Positions 46,249-54,611 of a DNA stretch of 64,000 nt are shown here, in pieces. Source of the DNA: Bacteroidales bacterium (GTDB taxonomy: Bacteria; Bacteroidota; Bacteroidia; Bacteroidales; UBA932). Below the pieces are notes generated by a model. That model searched no databases. It was given only the letters and a program-made list of their open reading frames with translations, and was not told the origin of the DNA. The translations under genes were made by a program, and so were the position numbers. The DNA lies in contig JAFUWZ010000011.1 of the NCBI GenBank assembly GCA_017471045.1, forward strand, positions 124,001 to 188,000, given 5' to 3'. How positions within the stretch are numbered: position 1 is the stretch's first letter; every line of letters starts with the position of its first letter.

Positions 46249-46374
46249 ATGTATACATTCGAAAAGAAAAAGGCTTACGAAGCCCCTCAAGCCTGTACCA
46301 CAGACTTCGAGATGGAGAGTTCCGTGCTCCAGTCCTCCACGGAAGATCTGTTCAACGGGGATCCCCTCAACTAA
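46249..46374 (+). CDS. 41-aa peptide upstream of fimbrillin-like gene
   Basis: ATG 46249 to TAA 46374 encodes MYTFEKKKAYEAPQACTTDF followed by an acidic tail ending EDLFNGDPLN. There is no signal peptide or TM helix. A charged start followed by a Tyr-x-Ala-Pro block is shared by many short ORFs of Bacteroidales that precede secreted or fimbrillin genes; their role is unknown. A TGTTTTTG box (46212-46219) may serve as its promoter. It ends 12 nt before the next gene. Confidence 0.55.
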   Translation: MYTFEKKKAYEAPQACTTDFEMESSVLQSSTEDLFNGDPLN

Positions 46375-46386
46375 AACTCACACACG

Positions 46387-47913
46387 ATGAAACGCATTCT
46401 TTTCTTTTTTGCTTCCTCCGCCTGTGTGCTGACGGGATGCACCCTGGAGCCGGCCGAGCGCCTGCTCAGCACCCAAGCCCCCGTATTTACCGCTTCCTTC
46501 GAGACCGGCGCCACCCGCACCCAACTCGAGGACAACCAGCTCTCCGTCCTCTGGAGCGAAGGGGATGAGATCTCCGTCATCGACGGGAAAAGAGCCAACC
46601 ACGCCTATCGCATCGAAGGTCTGGCAGGCAAAACAGCTACCTTTGTCCTGAAAGGCAGTGAAGAAGTCCAGCAGGCCAGTTCCTGGCGCGCTCTTTACCC
46701 TTATGATCCGGATGCTGTCTGGAACGGCGCCTTTTTTACCACCCGTCTCCTCAGCGGGTACTCCGTCTCCCGTACCGGCACTTTCGCCGAGGGGATGAAT
46801 ATTGCCATCGCCCAGAGCGAGGGTTCTTCGCTGAGCCTGCCCTTCAAGAATGTCCTGGGCTACATTGCGGTCGCCGTCAAGGGCGCCTCTGACGTGACCA
46901 AACTCGTCTTCAGCGGCAACAATGGCGAAACAGTCTCCGGCCCGCTCCAGATCGAACCGGGCCTGCAGGCAAGGCTTTATGGAGACACACCTGACACGAA
47001 GAACCTGACGCTGAACATCGAGCATTTCGAGGAAAGCGCATCGCGGGAAGATGCCAAGTATTACTATATTCCGGTCGTGCCCGGAGGCGCCTTCGCGTTG
47101 GGTTTCTCGATCGTCGTGACCAAGGGCGACGGGGACTACACCTTCACCTATGACCAGGCCGTCACCTTCGCCCGCGGCGAAAAGCGCGCCCTCTTCATCG
47201 AAATCCCCGGCGGCGAATCCGGCGAAGGCAATTATGTCGATCTGGTCAACGAACCGCTGCTATGGGTGACGCAGACGGCCAGTCCGGATCCCGAACCGGC
47301 CAATTGGGACGAGAAGCACCGCATCTACCCCTCGGCCCATGCAGACCTCTCCTATGCCGAGTGGACCTGGAACAACGGTCCGGAGGAAGTCACCTATCCC
47401 GAAGGATACCCCGCCCTGGACGTTTATAGCCGTCGGCTCCGCATCAACCGGGGCATCTTTGATAACGACGCGCTGGTGTTCAACGTACCTGTCGCCCAGA
47501 TCCCGGCCGGTAAGTCTCTCGCGCTCACTTTCGCCTTACGCGGCGGAAGCCGGATGCCGAAGTACTGGACAGTGGAGGCCAGCCTGGATGGGAGCACCTG
47601 GACAGCCATGACCGTAACTGGAGAAAAAGAAGACAGTGAGAACATCTCTTATGAGGGCCGTGACGGACAAACCTATATAGCTCCCATCTGCATCACGAAG
47701 AAAGACTCTGAACATCCCTATCAGGCAACCCTGCCCATCACGACGGCCATTTCGTCCCAGGTAATCCAGATTCGCGTCCGGGTCCTGGTATTGCGCACCA
47801 TTGCCGACGCTTTGGTCGGCGCCCCGGAAAACAACAGCAATGCGACTGTGGCGCTGCCCAAATTCACATTTGGCGAAGTCAACTATCCCGGACCCTGCAT
47901 CAGTGTCCTCTAA
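46387..47913 (+). CDS. Fimbrillin-like lipoprotein with PUL C-terminal domain
   Basis: 508 aa; signal MKRILFFFASSACVLTGC (lipobox LTGC). Residues 30-280 look like the fimbrillin/Mfa-like fold (FTASFETGATRTQLEDNQLSVLWSEGDEISVID, ALYPYD, PFKNVLGYIAVAVKG, YYYIPVVPGGAF). From about 285 (YVDLVNEPLLWVTQTASPDPEPANW) to the end it carries the same domain as the BACON lipoprotein at 32671, with shared blocks EWTWNNG, FALRGGSRMP, TKKDSEH and PENNSN. It is probably surface-exposed. A weak GGGGA/TCCCC hairpin (47914-47931) follows the stop. Confidence 0.8.
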   Translation: MKRILFFFASSACVLTGCTLEPAERLLSTQAPVFTASFETGATRTQLEDNQLSVLWSEGDEISVIDGKRANHAYRIEGLAGKTATFVLKGSEEVQQASSWRALYPYDPDAVWNGAFFTTRLLSGYSVSRTGTFAEGMNIAIAQSEGSSLSLPFKNVLGYIAVAVKGASDVTKLVFSGNNGETVSGPLQIEPGLQARLYGDTPDTKNLTLNIEHFEESASREDAKYYYIPVVPGGAFALGFSIVVTKGDGDYTFTYDQAVTFARGEKRALFIEIPGGESGEGNYVDLVNEPLLWVTQTASPDPEPANWDEKHRIYPSAHADLSYAEWTWNNGPEEVTYPEGYPALDVYSRRLRINRGIFDNDALVFNVPVAQIPAGKSLALTFALRGGSRMPKYWTVEASLDGSTWTAMTVTGEKEDSENISYEGRDGQTYIAPICITKKDSEHPYQATLPITTAISSQVIQIRVRVLVLRTIADALVGAPENNSNATVALPKFTFGEVNYPGPCISVL

Positions 47914-47982
47914 GGGGACGGAACGCTCCCCTTCCGATAGTCTGGCAGATGTGAGACCGATACATTCAGCACGGCGGGATGT

Positions 47983-48014
47983 GTTGATGGTTGTGATGGA
48001 TTTGTCTATTTTTG
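47983..48014 (+). promoter_or_regulatory. Promoter of the second GH99-like gene, near-leaderless
   Basis: TATTTTTG (48007-48014) is a full -7 match and GTTG (47983-47986), 20 nt upstream, a near -33 match. The expected start (about 48018) coincides with the ATG at 48018, so the mRNA would be leaderless or have a leader of about 6 nt if translation begins at ATG 48024. Confidence 0.6.
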
Positions 48015-48017
48015 TCT

Positions 48018-49208
48018 ATGGGTATGAGAAGATTCCTTTTACTTCTGCTGATTCTTTTGGCGACACGGGGTCCGCTACGCTCCCAGCCGAGGGCGCAGTA
48101 TGACGTCGCGGCCTACCTGTATCCGGCCTATGCCGCCGACGATCCGAGGCTGCGGCCGTTCTGGCCCATGGGCATGGGCGAGTGGGAGACGGTCCTGACG
48201 ATGCAGAGCCGCAATCCCGGGCATTACTGGGACCGGCGGCCGCTCTGGGGCTACGTCAACGAGGCGGATCCGGCCGTGATGGAGATGGAAATCGACCAGG
48301 CGGCTGACCACGGAGTCAATGTCTTCATTTTTGACTGGTACTGGTACGACGGGCGTCCTTTCATGGAAACCACCCTCACGAACGGCTTCCTGAAGGCCCG
48401 CAACCGCGACCGGATGCAGTTCTACCTGATGTGGGCCAACCACGACGTGGTCAATGTCTGGGACACTCGCATCTCGCGTCTCAAGGAGGACAACGTGATC
48501 TGGACCGGCCGGATCGGCCGGGACGAGTTCGAGAAGATCTGCCGGCGCAACATCGAGCTGTTCTTCAAGCAGCCCGGGTATTACAAGATCGACGGCAAGC
48601 CCGTCTTCATGATCTACGACGTCAAGAACTTCATCGACGGACTCGGGGGCGTGGAGCAGGCGGCCGATGCCGTGCGCTGGTTCCGCAAGGAAGTCCGGCG
48701 GGCCGGATTCCCGGGACTGGAACTCCAGTTCACGATGTGGGGACCGAACCTCAACTACAGCGGCTTCGACAGTTCGAAGTCGGACCGGCCGGCGGAAGCC
48801 CTCGTCCGGAAGATCGGCTTCGACAGCAGTTCCCACTACCAGTTCTGCCACTTCATCTATATGGATGACGAGTACGACAAGATCGTGGACCGGGCCGCAG
48901 CGGAGTGGGAGCGGCTGGACCGGGATTTCAGCCTCCCATACTACCCGCATGTCAGCATCGGCTGGGACAACAGCCCGCGCATCGGGGAGAGCCCCCGCGT
49001 GCGGGGCAATACACCCGAGGCCTTCGAGGCAGCCCTGCGCCGCGCCAAGGCCTGGGTCGATGCCCATCCGGGACAGCATCCGCTCATCACCGTCAACTCC
49101 TGGAACGAGTGGACGGAGACCAGCTATCTCGAGCCCGATAACGTCAACGGCTACGGTTACCTCGAAGCCGTCCGCCGGGTGTTTTTAAACGATGAAAAGT
49201 CAAACTGA
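48018..49208 (+). CDS. GH99-like (WbsX-type) secreted glycoside hydrolase 2
   Basis: 396 aa from ATG 48018 (48024 also possible). Signal MRRFLLLLLILLATRGPLRSQ. Same family as the protein at 25695: YDVAAYLYPAY, HGVNVFIFDWYWYDGRPF, FYLMWANHD, YYKIDGKPVFMIYD, YPHVSIGWDNSPR and LITVNSWNEWTETSYLEPD. It differs in loops, so the two may act on different parts of one glycan. It ends 3 nt before the FAD oxidoreductase. Confidence 0.85.
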   Translation: MGMRRFLLLLLILLATRGPLRSQPRAQYDVAAYLYPAYAADDPRLRPFWPMGMGEWETVLTMQSRNPGHYWDRRPLWGYVNEADPAVMEMEIDQAADHGVNVFIFDWYWYDGRPFMETTLTNGFLKARNRDRMQFYLMWANHDVVNVWDTRISRLKEDNVIWTGRIGRDEFEKICRRNIELFFKQPGYYKIDGKPVFMIYDVKNFIDGLGGVEQAADAVRWFRKEVRRAGFPGLELQFTMWGPNLNYSGFDSSKSDRPAEALVRKIGFDSSSHYQFCHFIYMDDEYDKIVDRAAAEWERLDRDFSLPYYPHVSIGWDNSPRIGESPRVRGNTPEAFEAALRRAKAWVDAHPGQHPLITVNSWNEWTETSYLEPDNVNGYGYLEAVRRVFLNDEKSN

Positions 49209-49211
49209 TCT

Positions 49212-50510
49212 ATGGACAGGAGAGTATTCTTGAAGACCGGCGCGGCCGGACTGGCCACCCTGGCACTCAGCGGCCCCGCCGCGGAAGCAAAAACCCGGAA
49301 AGTGAACACGCCCCTGGAGACCCAGGGGTATGTGCGGGAGCCCGCCCGGCAGATTCCGGTCGTGGACAATGCGGACGTCGTCGTCATCGGCGGCGGGCCG
49401 GCCGGATTCGCCGCTGCCGTGGCGGCGGCCCGGGAAGGAAGCGACGTGCTGCTGCTGGAACGGCTGTACTTCCTCGGCGGCTTGTTTACGGGCTGCGGCG
49501 TCACCCCGATCATCAACATGTTCCACCCGGATTCCGCCCAGAAGAGCCGCCAGGCCGTCTTCGGCATCTGCGATGAGCTGTACCGGCGCCTGGACGAGGT
49601 GGGGATGATCTGTTGGGACAACATCCGGCCCAAGGTGGACCCCGAAGCGGCCAAGTATTTCATGGAAGACTTCTGCGCCGGGGCCGGCGTACGCATCCTC
49701 TACGGCGTCCAGGCCGCCCAGGTCACACAGTCCGGCGGAGGGATTGACTCCGTCATCGTGGAGGGCAAGAGCGGCCGCGTCGCCATCCGCTGCCGCTTCG
49801 TCATCGACGCTTCCGGCGACGGAGACGTCCTGGAGTGGGTCGGGGAAGACTTCACGGTCCACAAGAACGACATCGGCGCCATGTGGCGCATCGGCAATGT
49901 CGGGCAGATCAAGAAAGGCTCTCCGACGCCCGTCAAGGGCGTCCGCACCCTGCATACGGCAGGCGAAAAGAACCAGGACGGCCTGGACATGTACAACCTC
50001 ACGCGCGTCCAGCTCGGCCTGCGCAAACGCATGTGGGAGGAAGTGGCCCAGTGGCGCTCGAAGCCGGGCGGCGAAGACCTGTATCTGGTCGATACGCCCG
50101 CGCTCGTCGGCGTCCGGACGACCCGCGTGCTGGACAGCGTCGCCAATGTCACGACCGAAGGCGCCGCCACCGGCAAGGTGTATCCGGACGTGGTCGGTAT
50201 CACCGGCGGAGACTCCAACCTCAACGCCCCCGGCGGCAAGATCCTGCGGAAAAACCGCCTGATGTGGCAGATCCCCTACTCGTCCCTCACGCCCCGGCAT
50301 ATCCCCAACCTGCTGGTCGCCGGCCGCTGCTTCGGTTTCGAAAAGGAACTGACCTACGACGCCCGGGAGATCGGTACCTGTCTCGTGACGGGCCAGGCCG
50401 CCGGCGTGGCCGCTTCCCTGGCCGTCAGGAAGCGGCAGTCCAACCGCGACATCGACATCGCCGAGCTGCAGACCCGTCTCCGGGCCCAGCACGTCAAGCT
50501 GGAAGCCTAG
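49212..50510 (+). CDS. Tat-exported FAD-dependent oxidoreductase (PUL)
   Basis: 432 aa. The N-terminus MDRRVFLKTGAAGLATLAL carries an RRxFLK twin-arginine motif, so it is probably exported folded with FAD. Rossmann motif VVVIGGGPAGFAAAVAAAREG near residue 57; RFVIDASGDGDVLEW; C-terminal HIPNLLVAGRCFGFEKELTYDAREIGTCLVTGQAAGVAA. This is the FAD_oxidored group (PF12831-like) frequent in PULs; substrate unknown, possibly a sugar or sugar acid. It probably forms an operon with the GH99-like gene 3 nt upstream. Confidence 0.85.
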   Translation: MDRRVFLKTGAAGLATLALSGPAAEAKTRKVNTPLETQGYVREPARQIPVVDNADVVVIGGGPAGFAAAVAAAREGSDVLLLERLYFLGGLFTGCGVTPIINMFHPDSAQKSRQAVFGICDELYRRLDEVGMICWDNIRPKVDPEAAKYFMEDFCAGAGVRILYGVQAAQVTQSGGGIDSVIVEGKSGRVAIRCRFVIDASGDGDVLEWVGEDFTVHKNDIGAMWRIGNVGQIKKGSPTPVKGVRTLHTAGEKNQDGLDMYNLTRVQLGLRKRMWEEVAQWRSKPGGEDLYLVDTPALVGVRTTRVLDSVANVTTEGAATGKVYPDVVGITGGDSNLNAPGGKILRKNRLMWQIPYSSLTPRHIPNLLVAGRCFGFEKELTYDAREIGTCLVTGQAAGVAASLAVRKRQSNRDIDIAELQTRLRAQHVKLEA

Positions 50511-50520
50511 GGGCATTGCT

Positions 50521-50552
50521 TTTGCAATTCCTCCGGGAAAATGGTAACTTTG
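50521..50552 (+). promoter_or_regulatory. Promoter of the NtrX-like regulator
   Basis: TTTG (50521-50524) and TAACTTTG (50545-50552), 20 nt apart, give a full consensus. Only 7 nt separate the -7 box from the ATG at 50560, so the transcript is nearly leaderless. Confidence 0.7.
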
Positions 50553-50559
50553 CCCCGTT

Positions 50560-51711
50560 ATGAAGATACTGGTAGTTGATGACGAGCGGGCGATCCGCAA
50601 TTCCCTCAAGGAGATCCTGATGGACGAAGGTTATGAGGTTGATACCGCGGAAGACGGTGCCGTCGGCTTCGAGATGGCGGAAAAGGACCGCTACAACCTC
50701 ATTTTCTGCGACATCAAGATGCCCAACCTGGACGGCCTCGGATTCCTGGACAAGGTGACGGAGGCCGGACTGGACAGCGCCGTCGTGATGATTTCCGGCC
50801 ACGGGGACATCGACACGGCCGTCGAGTGCATCAAGAAAGGCGCCTTCGACTTCATCCAGAAGCCCCTCGACCTCAACCGCATCCTGATCACGATCAAGAA
50901 CGCGACCGAAAAGGTCTCGCTGGTCAAGGAGACCCGCATCCTCAAGAAAAAAGTCTACGGCCAGCGGATGATCGGAGAGTCCGAGGCGATCTGCAACATC
51001 AAGGACATGATCACGAAGGTCGCGGCCACCGACGCCCGCGTCCTGATCATGGGTCCCAACGGCTCCGGCAAGGAACTGGTGGCCCGCAGCCTCCACGAGC
51101 AGAGCACCCGCAGCGCAATGCCTTACATCGAGGTCAACTGCGCGGCCATTCCCTCCGAACTCATCGAGAGCGAGCTGTTCGGCCACGAAAAGGGATCCTT
51201 CACCTCCGCCATCAAGCAGCACAAGGGCAAGTTCGAGCAGGCCGACGGCGGCACCCTCTTCCTGGACGAGATCGGCGACATGTCCCTCGCGGCGCAAGCC
51301 AAGGTGTTGCGCGTCCTGCAGGAGAAAAAGCTCTCGCGCGTGGGCAGCGACAAGGACATCGAGGTCAACGTGCGCGTCATCGCCGCGACCAACAAGGACC
51401 TCCGCGAAGAGATCGAGGCCAAACGCTTCCGTGAGGACCTCTACCACCGCCTCAGCGTCATCATCATCCGCGTCCCCTCCCTGGAGGAGCGCACCTCCGA
51501 CATCCCCTTGCTGATCGACTACTTCGTCAAGCAGATCACCACCGAGACCGGCATGCCCAAAAAAACGTTTTCTCCCGAAGCGGTCGCCCTGCTCCAAGAG
51601 AAAAAGTGGCCCGGCAACATCCGGGAACTCAAGAACGTCGTCGAGCGCCTGCTCATCCTTGGGGATCCGACGGTATCGGCCCAGAATGTGCGGGACTTTG
51701 TGACGCAGTAG
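50560..51711 (+). CDS. NtrX-like response regulator: receiver-AAA+ without DNA-binding domain
   Basis: 383 aa. Receiver domain 1-120 with Asp51 (LIFCDIKMPNLDG), then a sigma-54-interaction AAA+ domain (about 140-365) with Walker A GPNGSGKE near 163, Walker B LFLDEIGD and the arginine-rich LPHR-type FREDLYHRLSVI. The sigma-54 contact loop reads GSFTSA where most NtrC proteins have GAFTGA. The protein ends about 15 residues after the AAA+ lid (NVRDFVTQ), so the Fis-type HTH is absent. Similar HTH-less proteins exist in other Bacteroidetes as far as I recall. It may partner the NtrY-like kinase at 5.4-8.9 kb. Confidence 0.9.
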   Translation: MKILVVDDERAIRNSLKEILMDEGYEVDTAEDGAVGFEMAEKDRYNLIFCDIKMPNLDGLGFLDKVTEAGLDSAVVMISGHGDIDTAVECIKKGAFDFIQKPLDLNRILITIKNATEKVSLVKETRILKKKVYGQRMIGESEAICNIKDMITKVAATDARVLIMGPNGSGKELVARSLHEQSTRSAMPYIEVNCAAIPSELIESELFGHEKGSFTSAIKQHKGKFEQADGGTLFLDEIGDMSLAAQAKVLRVLQEKKLSRVGSDKDIEVNVRVIAATNKDLREEIEAKRFREDLYHRLSVIIIRVPSLEERTSDIPLLIDYFVKQITTETGMPKKTFSPEAVALLQEKKWPGNIRELKNVVERLLILGDPTVSAQNVRDFVTQ

Positions 51712-51724
51712 TTGTTTCAAACAA

Positions 51725-51767
51725 GGCGCGGGTGCGCCTCCCGGTCCACGGACCCTTTGTCCGCGCC
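51725..51767 (+). terminator. GC-rich hairpin after the NtrX-like gene
   Basis: GGCGC (51725-51729) pairs with GCGCC (51734-51738); alternatively GGCGCGG (51725-51731) pairs with CCGCGCC (51761-51767). No T-run follows, so a terminator role is only suggested by position. Confidence 0.3.
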
Positions 51768-51833
51768 AGGAGCAATCATGCCTCTGGAAGGCACGGCCCA
51801 GTACGCTCCGGTTATCGATTTGGGCCCTCCGGT

Positions 51834-52185
51834 ATGATAGGCCTTACCTTTGGCTCATTATCCGGATTTGTTGAAGGGTACATACAAGATCAGCCAACAC
51901 GCCTAAAACAAAACGAAAACTATTCAGCAAATACTAATGGTGGGAATCGCGTATCAGACCACGCCAAGAAAAGAATGGGAGAGAAGATCGGTATCTGATT
52001 CCAGCGTACAAGATGCCATTAATAACCCTCTTAGCATTCAGCCAGGAAAGACCACGAAAAATGGTCCATCTGTGAAATATATTGGAAACGAAGCCACAGT
52101 ACTGGTTAATCCAAATACTGGCACGATTATAACCGCTTTCCCGACAAGTACACAGCGTCGCAATAAACTTCTTCATAAGAAATAA
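51834..52185 (+). pseudogene. Frameshifted C-terminal tail of a polymorphic (Rhs-type) toxin
   Basis: One frame (51834-51998) gives MIGLTFGSLSGFVEGYIQ and then GGNRVSDHAKKRMGEKIGI before a stop. The +1 frame continues at about 52000 with SDSSVQDAINNPLSIQPG and then YIGNEATVLVNPNTGTIITA to 52185. Joined, they resemble the small His-containing nuclease tails (DUF4258/BECR-like) at the end of polymorphic toxins. The delivery part is missing upstream. The region is AT-richer than its surroundings, suggesting transfer. Confidence 0.5.
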
Positions 52186-52186
52186 G

Positions 52187-52415
52187 ATGAGAATTCAAAA
52201 GATGATCACGCTTGAACAATATGAGGCCCTTCTCTACATTGCAGCAAGCAATCCCTTATTTTATAAGGAAGGCATTGAGCATGTCCAGCATAACAGAAAA
52301 GGAGAAATAAAGAGATTTGTGCGCAGATGAGATTTGGCCTCATTGTGATGCTGAATACAATCCTGATAGAATTGGTGAGATCTTAGAAGATCTGATTGAT
52401 GTATTGTATGTTTGA
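52187..52415 (+). pseudogene. Frameshifted small gene after the toxin tail, putative immunity remnant
   Basis: ATG 52187 begins MRIQKMITLEQYEALLYIA and stays open to 52330. In another frame the sequence continues plausibly from RDLCADEIWPHCDAEYNPD to DLIDVLYV and a TGA at 52415. A single indel near 52310-52320 would restore a protein of about 75 aa rich in acidic residues. It starts 1 nt after the toxin-tail stop, the position of immunity genes. Function is inferred from position only. Confidence 0.4.
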
Positions 52416-52422
52416 GTCGACT

Positions 52423-52664
52423 TTAAAAAGATAGTATTCCAAACCGGCGGTGACCATCGCGTGGCGAAAGAGGGCCGTTATGTTCTCCCGTAATGCCTCC
52501 CGGAGCATTTTTGCTTTGGAAGAGCACGATTCTGCGCAGATTGATCCATGCGCTGCGGACAAAGGCCCACAGTTCGTGCTTCCGCTTGCCTCTGTAGCGG
52601 GTCTTGTTGTTCCGGGTGTGGAAGCAGAGCTGGAAGATGGAGGCCTCGACATTGTTCCGTTTAT
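52423..52664 (-). mobile_element. C-terminal fragment of an IS5/IS1182-type transposase
   Basis: The minus strand reads RNNVEASIFQLCFHTRNNK, then TRYRGKRKHELWAFVRSAWINLRRIVLF, ending at the TAA 52425-52423. The VEASIFQL...RYRGxxKHxLW...NLRRI order is that of the C-terminus of DDE transposases of this group. Everything N-terminal is missing: the match ends at about 52664, where the sequence switches to an unrelated transposase on the other strand. Confidence 0.7.
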
Positions 52665-52679
52665 ATCACCGTCATGCGC

Positions 52680-53461
52680 TCTTCTGGAGTCAAATACACG
52701 ACGGAAGGCCCCGTACGTACGATAACGGACAACAAGGGGCAGCAGATCCGCCTTCAGATAGCCAAGGTGGAAGGCGTCACGGACACGGTGCTGCTGGTTG
52801 ACAGCGACGCCCGCATCGCCAAGGAACGCAGCATGTACAACCTGTATGTGGGCCGATATGAGATGGGCCTTGAAAAGATCAAGGCCGGCATCGAGGGGCG
52901 TGGGACGAAGAAGCGCGACAAGGTCCAGAACCACCTGGGCCGGCTGGATGCCAAGTTCGTTGGGATGCGCCGGCTTTACGACATCGACTTCACCTATAAT
53001 GATAAGGATGTAGTCACGGCATGTCCTGGTCAAGGAATGCCGAGGCCGACGAGGCCACACGCATGATGCATGGCAAGTACCTGCTCCAGACCTCTCTGGA
53101 TGAGAAGGATGAAGAGAACATCTGGACCTACTACAATGTCATCTGGACCGTCGAGGAGACCTTCAAGACCTTGAAGTCAGACCTGGACATACGACCTGTA
53201 TACCACAAGACCGACGATGCATCAAAGGCTCATCTGAACCTCGCCGTGCTGGCCTTCTGGGTTGTCTCCACGACCAAGTACATGCTGAAAAAGAAAGGAA
53301 TCAACGTCCGATAGGAAGAGCTGCTTCGCATCATGAGCACACAGCAGAGGGTCACGATGGTCGCGCCATACAGCTTTTACCCGCAAGCAAATCCGGCTGT
53401 TAAAGACGGCAAGAAAGAAAAGCGCATCACACGTGAAGGTGGAGACTTTGATGTCCACTAA
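52680..53461 (+). mobile_element. Degenerate IS1634/IS4-type transposase fragment
   Basis: Pieces in two frames: VKYTTEGPVRTITDNKGQQ...DSDARIAKERSMYNLYVGRYEMGLEKIKAG...KKRDKVQNHLGRLDAKF (to about 53020), then MHGKYLLQTSLDEKDEENIWTYYNVIWTVEETFKTLKSDLDIRPVYHKTDDASKAHLNLAVLAFWVV up to an in-frame TAG at 53312-53314, after which EELLRIMSTQQRVTMV continues to TAA 53459-53461. Frameshift, nonsense codon and missing N-terminus make it inactive. The LDIRPVYHKxD...AHL pattern is characteristic of this IS group. Confidence 0.75.
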
Positions 53462-53847
53462 GTTATTTTGAAATAGTCTCAGGGGCCGTTGCCTTATCAA
53501 CACTAGAATAGCCCAATGACCGGCTTCTATAGCCGGTCACGGTGTCCAGGAGGACGGTTCTGGTATACACATAATGAACTAATTTTATTTTGAAAAATTA
53601 ACTCATCAATAGTAATTTAGAACAATTATTTACAATCTGTCTATTGCATATTAATGACTATTTGGGTATATTGACACTGTTTATCAATGAGTTTAGTTGA
53701 ATATTGGCCCGTAACTTAAATGATTGACTATCATAAAGCTACGAATAATGTTCCGATTAACATACTGATCTTCAACATATTACGCCATCTCATAACAATT
53801 AATTTATTCATTTCAGAACAGCTATGTATACTTTTTCCGTCCTTGAC
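53462..53847. other. AT-rich intergenic stretch with one hairpin
   Basis: 386 bases between the transposase remnant and the next broken gene. They are markedly AT-rich compared with the rest of the window. GACCGGCT (53518-53525) and AGCCGGTC (53531-53538) form a perfect 8-bp stem with a 5-nt loop and no T-run. I see no coding signal, no RNA gene and no convincing promoter pair in the rest. Confidence 0.6.
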
Positions 53848-54611
53848 ATGAAACGTATAGTTTTCTGGGCAGCGGTCCTCTTGTATGGGCTGGGGTGGGC
53901 TGCCAGTCCCGCGAGCGCGCAGGACAACATTCTCCCACAATCGGTTTTGTCGATTGACTCGAACATTCAGGAAGCGTTTTCTGAACACGTGCAACTGACG
54001 GGCGTTTCCCTCTCCCTCCCTGATGGATATGAGGCCGTACAGGATATTATCAGCATCGGAAGCGTAACGGATACCGAGGGCGTTCCACCCCAGTTGATGA
54101 CCTGCCGCTTCTTCTTCAGAAGTCCGGATCATCGGACCTGAACGGAGTCGGCCTCCCGGTTCCTGTCTCTTTTCGCGGCTTCGACGACAACTTCACCCAT
54201 CGCATGGAGCATCAAGTGCGGGTGCTGACGGGAGGAAAAGTCAGACAATCGCAGGCGTTGACGACCGTTTCCGGAGAATGGGTCAGACAATCCTTTGGAG
54301 CAGACTCGTTGTTTTTCTATCCCATCCCTGCGGAGATAATGCTATATCAGGTAATTTCAGGCAAACTTACCACCCCGGAACTGGAGCAAATCCGGGAAAC
54401 AGCCTACCCGCACTGCATTTTGGTCAGGTTGTCCACTGCTGAAGGTTATTACCAAGAATTGGCCCTCTTCCTTCCGGTAGAAGGCACGCAAGAAGTTTTT
54501 TCGCACTTAAAGGACCTATCCGGTCATATCTGCCTGGACCGGGGGCAAATGAGACGGATCTGGCAAACCTTCGATCCGCTTCCCGCATCCGCTTTCTCCA
54601 CTCAAAACTAA
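53848..54611 (+). pseudogene. Frameshifted secreted protein of unknown function
   Basis: ATG 53848 starts a signal peptide (MKRIVFWAAVLLYGLGWAASPASAQ) and a mature part DNILPQSVLSIDSNIQEAF that breaks off at 54141. The other frame continues without interruption from about 54095 (VDDLPLLLQKSGSSDLNGVG) through FRGFDDNFTHRMEHQVRVLTGGKV to [14 protein letters not shown] at 54611. One missing base near 54090 would give a protein of about 254 aa. The family is not recognised. It converges on lptB, overlapping its stop by 4 nt. Confidence 0.65.
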
